Shown: positions 58,430 to 64,000 of the stretch, one piece after another | Layout: each line of letters opens with the position of its first letter | How positions within the stretch are numbered: position 1 is the stretch's first letter | Assembly (NCBI RefSeq): GCF_011049865.1 | Contig: NZ_DRGY01000057.1 | Location: forward strand, 56,780 to 120,779 | DNA: 64,000 bases | Source of the DNA: Marinobacter antarcticus | GTDB taxonomy: Bacteria > Pseudomonadota > Gammaproteobacteria > Pseudomonadales > Oleiphilaceae | Reading direction: 5' to 3' | Notes under the pieces: generated by a model | Seen by the model: the letters and a program-made list of their open reading frames with translations, nothing else | Told to the model about the DNA's origin: nothing | Databases searched by the model: none | Made by a program: the position numbers and the translations under genes

Positions 58430-59782
58430 TCACACCTGAAACACCGGCGCGAAACCACCGCCAGGCGTGCGAAAGTTGGTGGTCTGACCTTGGTATACAC
58501 GTGCAGCGGCAAGCAAACGTTTTCCCGCGTAGGTGTAAAGGCGAATGTCGACCTTTCTCGTGGTTACGGTGCCGTCAATTCTCATGGTTCGTTCTCCTGC
58601 AGGAACGAAGTTCTGCGCGATATAGTCACCCTGCAGAATGTTTTCGAAAACGCGCCGGGTTAACTTGTTGCCACGGTAGACGCCCTTACTGCCATGGCCG
58701 GCAACCGGTTTGAAGAACAGTTGACGCCGGGCACTCCATAGCTCCGCCGCATCGTTTGCTGAAACCAGCCGGGTCTTGGGCACGGCCTTCTTCAGATACC
58801 CGGCCTCAGCTTCACTGAGTCCCCAGTCGCGCAGGGACGGGGGGTCGGATAGCAGGATCAGGTTTCGTTTGTCGGCCATGAGCGCGTGTACCCGGGGATT
58901 AGGTGTTACTACCACCGCGCCGTTGAGATAGGCGTGTCTTAACGCTTCATGCGCCGGGGCCTCCAGGGCGAAATCCACCAGCCGATTGTACACCATGTCT
59001 ATGGGCTTACCCTGTGCTGTCAATGCGCCGTCGACATATTCAAGCTCAGACGGATCGAGTATCAAGGTATCAATTCCTCTGGCCTGGAGTAGCTGTTGGG
59101 CCAGTTGGAATTCGGGGAACATAAACTGGCTTCCCGGGGCATCGTCCACGATGGCCAGGCGGCAGGGCATCGTGCCAGTACGTTGGCTCTGCCATTCCTG
59201 TATGAACATGGCGAACACCGCATCCTCAAATCCATCCAGCGCCGGTTTGGTTTCTACGGTCTGTTGAGATGGGCCACAGCATGAATGTTGAGCCCGAGCC
59301 AGCACTGTGTTCAAAAACGCGCCGCCGGCATTGGTATTGATCTCGATCAACCGAGGGCCATCGGGACCCAAGTGAAAATCATAGCCCATGAACGCCCCGA
59401 TGGGGCCTGGATTGAAATGTGCAATCTCCGGCGCCCAAGACAGGGCGTGTTCCTGATAGAGTGAAAGCTCGGCGGTTGATTCGATCGCCTGAACGATGCG
59501 TTCCATCGACTCAATATCAGCTCGGGGGACGAAAACCGGTGTGTTTGAAAAAAGGTGATGAAGTTCAGGAACCGCGGAGAGATCGTTTTCAGCACCTACA
59601 AATTGATTCCGGAGGCTCTCGGTGAGAGCTTTGCGGTCAAGGGTGACGCAGTAGCATTGCCGGTTAAGCTGGTCTGCGTGGGTATTGCTTGTTCGTTGGT
59701 TTTCCTGGGTTACGTCTTGCATTTGGAGCCCGTAGCGTAAGTAAGTTGTTCGGACGGTAGCTTCGGCCTTGATTCTCGTCAA
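58430..59782 (-). CDS. ATP-grasp-like protein of unknown substrate
   Basis: GPDGPRLIEINTNAGGAFLN; RQLFFKPVAGHGSKGVYRGNKLTRRVFENILQGDYIAQNFVPAGERT; KVDIRLYTYAGKRLLAAARVYQGQTTNFRTPGGGFAPVF. Confidence 0.65.
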   Translation of the reverse strand: MTRIKAEATVRTTYLRYGLQMQDVTQENQRTSNTHADQLNRQCYCVTLDRKALTESLRNQFVGAENDLSAVPELHHLFSNTPVFVPRADIESMERIVQAIESTAELSLYQEHALSWAPEIAHFNPGPIGAFMGYDFHLGPDGPRLIEINTNAGGAFLNTVLARAQHSCCGPSQQTVETKPALDGFEDAVFAMFIQEWQSQRTGTMPCRLAIVDDAPGSQFMFPEFQLAQQLLQARGIDTLILDPSELEYVDGALTAQGKPIDMVYNRLVDFALEAPAHEALRHAYLNGAVVVTPNPRVHALMADKRNLILLSDPPSLRDWGLSEAEAGYLKKAVPKTRLVSANDAAELWSARRQLFFKPVAGHGSKGVYRGNKLTRRVFENILQGDYIAQNFVPAGERTMRIDGTVTTRKVDIRLYTYAGKRLLAAARVYQGQTTNFRTPGGGFAPVFQV

Positions 59783-59808
59783 ACAAGTACATGTTTGGCA
59801 ACTGTTTT

Positions 59809-59843
59809 CAGGTCTGTTTCAGCTTCGTGTGTCGGACTGCCAG
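59809..59843 (+). repeat. 35-bp imperfect direct repeat, copy A
   Basis: caggtctgtttcagcttcgtgtgtcggactgccag; 28/35 matches to copy B. Confidence 0.7.
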
Positions 59844-59973
59844 AACCCCATCTTGCTCCAAACTGATACATTTATGATATAGCGTATCTGTATTAGAAAG
59901 TGTTTTGAATTTTGAAGCTTTTTTATGGGTTGGTTAACAAAAACAAGTTCCTATCCCCTCATGGAGGTTTGTC

Positions 59974-60492
59974 ATGGCCGTCAATTATCGAAGCATATTT
60001 CGCCGAATTCCCCACATCTTCTTCGCGGCCGTCTATATGGCCCTGATGTCTGTACGTGCAGGTGCAGCCGGGTATGAGAATGCTCTGAAGGGTGTTAAAA
60101 ACTATGACGCTGTCTATGAGGTGAGCCAGGGAGACCCCAAAATAGTTAGCCCCGTTTTCTTGGTAATAAAGAATTCCTACGAAGCACCTGAAGTGAAGGC
60201 GCTTTCGAAAGATCCCAACATCGCCATCGTTTTTCACGGGCCGGTGGTGAAACTGCTCTCGACTGATAGCGCATCGTTTAATGAGGCAGAGCTGGTCGAG
60301 ATACAAAAATTCCAGGCGACTCTTAAACAAATGAAGAAGGACGGGGTAACGCTGGAAGTTTGCCGTTTCGCTTTGAAAGGGATGGGTGTAGATGAGGCGA
60401 CGATCATTCCGGAGATCGACCCGGTAGATAATGGGTTCGTCTCGGTTATCGGCTATCAGATGCAGGGGTACGCGGTTGTCCGAATCCCCTAA
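59974..60492 (+). CDS. Periplasmic DsrE family protein
   Basis: Signal peptide; VFHGPVVKLLSTDSASFNEAELVEIQKFQATLKQMKKDGVTLEVCRFALKGMGVDEATIIPEI. Confidence 0.82.
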   Translation: MAVNYRSIFRRIPHIFFAAVYMALMSVRAGAAGYENALKGVKNYDAVYEVSQGDPKIVSPVFLVIKNSYEAPEVKALSKDPNIAIVFHGPVVKLLSTDSASFNEAELVEIQKFQATLKQMKKDGVTLEVCRFALKGMGVDEATIIPEIDPVDNGFVSVIGYQMQGYAVVRIP

Positions 60493-60592
60493 ACAAAAAA
60501 ATCGGTTGTTGCTCTGCAAGATGAAGTTCACCTTGGGGTCTGTCAGTCAAGATTGATTCCGGTAAATTAAATACATTCTTAACGGCAATATT

Positions 60593-60627
60593 CAGGCCCG
60601 TTTCAGTTTTGTGGGCTGGACTGCCAG
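60593..60627 (+). repeat. 35-bp imperfect direct repeat, copy B
   Basis: caggcccgtttcagttttgtgggctggactgccag; matches 59809-59843. Confidence 0.7.
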
Positions 60628-60659
60628 GTAATGACCACGCACGGGAGGTGCCTGGTTGC

Positions 60660-60863
60660 AGGCAGTCTCTTCTGGCCAGCAATAGTGGAAATGGAACAAT
60701 CAGCGAAGTCGATACCAGGCACTGGTTCGTTAAACACAACCTGAGAGTTGGTGGTGGTCCGGAACATATGGTGCTCGCTCCAGACAACGAACGGCTCTAT
60801 GTCAATAACGTTGAATCTGGCCAGGTTATGGGCTGCTTTACCGGTCAAAAATTTCACCAATAA
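60660..60863 (+). pseudogene. Beta-propeller (YVTN-type) repeat protein fragment
   Basis: LLASNSGNGTISEVDTRHWFVKHNLRVGGGPEHMVLAPDNERLYVNNVESGQVMG: about one to two YVTN-like blades with no full-length context. Confidence 0.6.
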
Positions 60864-60880
60864 AGGAATAGGGGGGTTAA

Positions 60881-62233
60881 ATGAGCACGCAGCAAGATAG
60901 AACGAGTCGCTATAAGGAAGGTAGCCTAACCTTGGCGGGGACGGTCATGCTGGGAACCGGCGTTATGATCGGCGCGGGTATTTTTGCGCTCACCGGGCAA
61001 ATGGCGCAGATGGCGGGAGCACTTTTTCCGCTGGCCTTTTTGGCTGCTGCAATCGTTGTTTCTTTCAGCGCTTACTCGCACATCAAGATTTCCAACGCCT
61101 ACCCGTCAGCTGGCGGTATTGCTATGTACCTGCACAAGGCCTACGGCGATCAGCTACCGACAGCGTTTAACGCCTTATTGATGTATTTTTCGATGGTCAT
61201 TGCCCAGAGCTTTCTGGCGCGAACGTTTGGCTCGTATACCATGCAGCTTTTCGGGGGCGACGACAGTGGACGTATGGTGTCTTTTTTGGGGGTCTCTCTC
61301 ATTCTTGCCGCTTTTCTGATTAACCTTTTGGGCAATCGAATGATTCAAGGGGTTGCGTCTTCCATCGGTATTTTAAAGATCGGTGGCATTTTAGCGTTCG
61401 GGTTGGTCGGTGTCTGGTTAGCCGATAGTCTCGCTGTCGATTTTTCCAGCAGCGGTGACGCAGGTACGGTTGGTAACTTTGCTGGTGCAACGGCTCTGGG
61501 CATACTGGCCTTTAAGGGCTTTACTACCATTGCTAACAGTGGCGCCGAGGTGAAAGACCCACATCGCAATGTGGGGCGCGCCATCGTAATCTCAATAGCC
61601 ATCTGTGTGGTGATCTACATATTGGTAGGCTTTGCCGTCGCAAGCAATCTGTCCCTCGCAGAAATCATTGAGACCCGGGACTACTCTCTGGCAGCGGCAG
61701 CACGCCCGGTATTGGGTGACTACGGTCTTTGGTTCACCGTGGCGATTGCCATGATGGCCACCGCAGGGGGCATTCTCGCCAGTATCTTTGCGGTCTCTCG
61801 CATGTTAGCGATGTTGACCGAAATGAAGCTGGTACCCCATAGCCATTTCGGAATGCCTGGAAGCATCCAGAAACACACGCTTGTTTACACGGTTGTCCTC
61901 GGACTTGTCCTGACCGCGTTTTTTGATCTTTCGAGGATTGCAGCGCTCGGGATTGTATTTTATCTGTGTATGGATGTTGCCATTCAGTGGGGCGTTTTGC
62001 GTCACCTACGTAAGGACATAAACGCCAACGTGTGGTTGCCAGCGTTAGCCATTATTCTGAACCTGGCAGTCCTTGGAGGCTTTGTCTGGGTCAAGCTGAA
62101 TTCAGACCCCTTTGTGATTGGTGTAGCAGCAGGCACCATGATTGTGATCGCGGTTGCGGCCCAGGTTTTCCTGAAATCTTCAGCAAGAAGGGAGGCTATC
62201 GAAAGTGATGAGGCCCACGAAAAGCATGACTGA
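60881..62233 (+). CDS. APC family amino acid permease
   Basis: GSLTLAGTVMLGTGVMIGAGIFALTGQMAQMAGALFPLAFL; FKGFTTIANSGAEVKDPHRNVGRAI. Confidence 0.92.
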   Translation: MSTQQDRTSRYKEGSLTLAGTVMLGTGVMIGAGIFALTGQMAQMAGALFPLAFLAAAIVVSFSAYSHIKISNAYPSAGGIAMYLHKAYGDQLPTAFNALLMYFSMVIAQSFLARTFGSYTMQLFGGDDSGRMVSFLGVSLILAAFLINLLGNRMIQGVASSIGILKIGGILAFGLVGVWLADSLAVDFSSSGDAGTVGNFAGATALGILAFKGFTTIANSGAEVKDPHRNVGRAIVISIAICVVIYILVGFAVASNLSLAEIIETRDYSLAAAARPVLGDYGLWFTVAIAMMATAGGILASIFAVSRMLAMLTEMKLVPHSHFGMPGSIQKHTLVYTVVLGLVLTAFFDLSRIAALGIVFYLCMDVAIQWGVLRHLRKDINANVWLPALAIILNLAVLGGFVWVKLNSDPFVIGVAAGTMIVIAVAAQVFLKSSARREAIESDEAHEKHD

Positions 62234-62446
62234 TGCTCTCATCCGTTAAGAGCAACACAACAACCGGGACCATGTATGCCTCCCGATGTACTCGTAGATG
62301 CGCTGGCAGGGGGAGTCGAGAGACTGTTTTTTGTTGGTGCTGAAAGGGCCGGTAACCTCCGGGAATTGCGGTGGTTATTGGCAAAACCCGATACGCATCC
62401 TGGCCCTTGAAATGCGCCTGCCTGGGGTACTGTGCGCCTATGCCGT

Positions 62447-63598
62447 TCAAAGCCACTTGCGTAACAGTAGTCCAAGGCGGTCTTGCAAATACCCAAGCAA
62501 GCCTCGACGCCGCCAATCCGTATCCACTATTTCATTGGCGTCCTGTAAGTCACGTAAATAGTCGCTTCTCAACTGGCGATTTAACGCCCCGTTTTCCGAT
62601 ATCAGTATTATTTCATAGTTAATGAACAAACTTCTGTAGTCGAAGTTTGCGGTACCGATGCTTCCCCAGTCATTATCGACAAGGAGGATCTTTGCGTGCA
62701 GCAGGCGAGGGACGTACTCGAATACCCGGACTCCGTTCGCAATGAGCTCGCCATAAAATGCGCGAGCTGCCCACTGTGCTGGCGCTGAATCTGTTTTCTC
62801 TGTTGTCAGAATCCGGACATCGACTCCTCGACGGGCAGCGAGGACAAGTTGTCTGCGCATCCCACGGTCCGGCACAAAATAAGGCGTAACCAGCCAAATC
62901 CTTTCTGAAGCTTGATTCAATTCATTTTCTAGAATGCATCTTAATTGAATGCGGCAGTGACGAGTGGTGTTGGGGGTGATCCAGCTGTCATTTTTGGTTT
63001 GCCTGGGTGGGCTCCAATCCAGGTGCCCGTGCCAGAAGGCGTCGAAAAAAAACTCCACTTCTGCGGCCAGGGCGCCGGTGAAGCAGACATGTTCATCGCG
63101 CCACCGTGTCGGGCCGTAGAACCGCTGGGAGCCTTCCCGGTGAATGTTGAAACCTCCGAGATATGCTGTCTGGCCATCGACCACCAACAATTTACGGTGA
63201 TCACGACGGTTGTAGCGCATCGGCTGCCGCCAGCTCCATCGGTGGAAGCGTTTCAGACGCACCCCAGCCGCCCTGAGCATGCGTCGGTGACGTCGTGTAA
63301 GACCGACACTTGAGCCCAGAGCGTCGACGTGGACGCGCACATCGAGGCCACGTCGGGACTGGCGCATCAGTTCATTAAGCAACAGGTTTCCGACTTCATC
63401 TGCGGCCAGAATATACGAGGCCAGAAAGACACGGCGGGTAGCCCCCCGAATCGATCTGGCCATCGCTGCGTAGAGTTCGTCACCTTCGCTGAAAAGTTCG
63501 AATTCAGTCGTTAATCGCTCTCCGGTATCGATCACCGGGAGTGAACTCTGCAGGACGGACTCTGACCCCTTCATATCAATGGCCTCAAGGCTGTGCAT
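62447..63598 (-). CDS. Phospholipase D-like / cardiolipin synthase-like protein
   Basis: Two HKD motifs: HRKLLVVDGQTAYLGGFNIHREG and HAKILLVDNDWGSIGTANFDYRS. Confidence 0.92.
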   Translation of the reverse strand: MHSLEAIDMKGSESVLQSSLPVIDTGERLTTEFELFSEGDELYAAMARSIRGATRRVFLASYILAADEVGNLLLNELMRQSRRGLDVRVHVDALGSSVGLTRRHRRMLRAAGVRLKRFHRWSWRQPMRYNRRDHRKLLVVDGQTAYLGGFNIHREGSQRFYGPTRWRDEHVCFTGALAAEVEFFFDAFWHGHLDWSPPRQTKNDSWITPNTTRHCRIQLRCILENELNQASERIWLVTPYFVPDRGMRRQLVLAARRGVDVRILTTEKTDSAPAQWAARAFYGELIANGVRVFEYVPRLLHAKILLVDNDWGSIGTANFDYRSLFINYEIILISENGALNRQLRSDYLRDLQDANEIVDTDWRRRGLLGYLQDRLGLLLRKWL

Positions 63599-63857
63599 TA
63601 CAGAGTCGGCGACTGATTGCTTCCCGTACGGATGAGTCTGGCACCCTATAGCTTCTCTGCTGCGTCATGTCTGGTGGTGGCGATGGTGATCTCAAGCCTA
63701 CCAGACGAGGCGGCAATCTGGCTTATAAACTGAATGTTCGCTGAATTTGCCGTTTGCTCGCCGGGAATCCAGTAATTGAATGAAGAGAACTTGACTGGCG
63801 TCGAGTAAAAGGGAAGCAGGCCGGCCATATTGCGTATTCCGCGCCATCGTGACCCCC

Positions 63858-63990
63858 CATTCCGTTTGAACGTGACCGCCTGTTCCAGGCGATCGTGACC
63901 GCTCATTCCGTTTTATCGTGACCGATTTCGGGTAGTTTTCCGGAATCGCCGGTCACGATGCCGGAATCATCGGTCACGTTCCCCCGGAAT
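63858..63990. mobile_element. Insertion-sequence end-like repeat array (IS21-like architecture suspected)
   Basis: CATTCCGTTTgaaCGTGACCG (63858) and CATTCCGTTTtatCGTGACCG (63904) face CCGGAATCgcCGGTCACG (63940) and CCGGAATCatCGGTCACG (63961), i.e. paired direct repeats in inverted orientation. Confidence 0.5.
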
Positions 63991-64000
63991 CACTGCCAAC

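Noticed and set aside
59865-59888. GATAC...GTATC inverted repeat upstream of the DsrE gene as a regulator site
   Set aside because: Only five bases per arm in an AT-rich promoter region; likely chance.
1-64000. CRISPR arrays, rRNA, tRNA genes and prophage structural modules
   Set aside because: Looked for and not seen: no regularly spaced repeat-spacer pattern, no tRNA-like or rRNA sequence recognised, no phage genes in the ORF track.

Overview
This window looks like a gammaproteobacterial chromosome; the overall gene content suggests a Marinobacter-like marine species, but that is inference. It is mostly ordinary coding sequence. From left to right it holds:
(1) the end of an RND efflux adaptor gene plus its permease;
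(2) nei, fasciclin, endonuclease/phosphatase-fold and DUF4139 genes;
(3) a type II secretion cluster, gspE to gspM, with a divergent gspC-like gene and no gspD;
(4) a GNAT acetyltransferase and a glutathione reductase;
(5) a TonB-receptor / ABC-type binding protein / hybrid histidine kinase module;
(6) a flavin monooxygenase / GntR regulator / BASS transporter set;
(7) a LysR regulator divergent from a DabB/DabA-like inorganic carbon uptake pair;
(8) a quinone/electrophile detoxification group (WrbA, pirin, zinc-independent quinone oxidoreductase, glutathionyl-hydroquinone reductase);
(9) yebG with a perfect SOS box, and fabH;
(10) a complete Liv-type ABC transporter;
(11) a Xre/MbcA-RES toxin-antitoxin pair;
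(12) a GGDEF/EAL protein, SelO, a porin and CopA/CopB;
(13) an uncharacterised ATP-grasp-like protein, a periplasmic DsrE protein, an APC permease and a PLD/cardiolipin-synthase-like protein;
(14) an IS-end-like repeat array at the right edge.
Several gene remnants are visible: PQQ-dehydrogenase, nitronate monooxygenase, a dabA 3' tail, a beta-propeller fragment and a VOC C-terminus. The most notable non-obvious signals are the dabA-tail duplicate lying antisense to the end of yebG, two candidate AUC start codons, the SOS box, the imperfect direct repeats around the DsrE gene, and the three-gene trans-envelope sensing module. I did not find a clearly unprecedented multi-gene system. All calls come from reading the sequence and translations; no database search was run.
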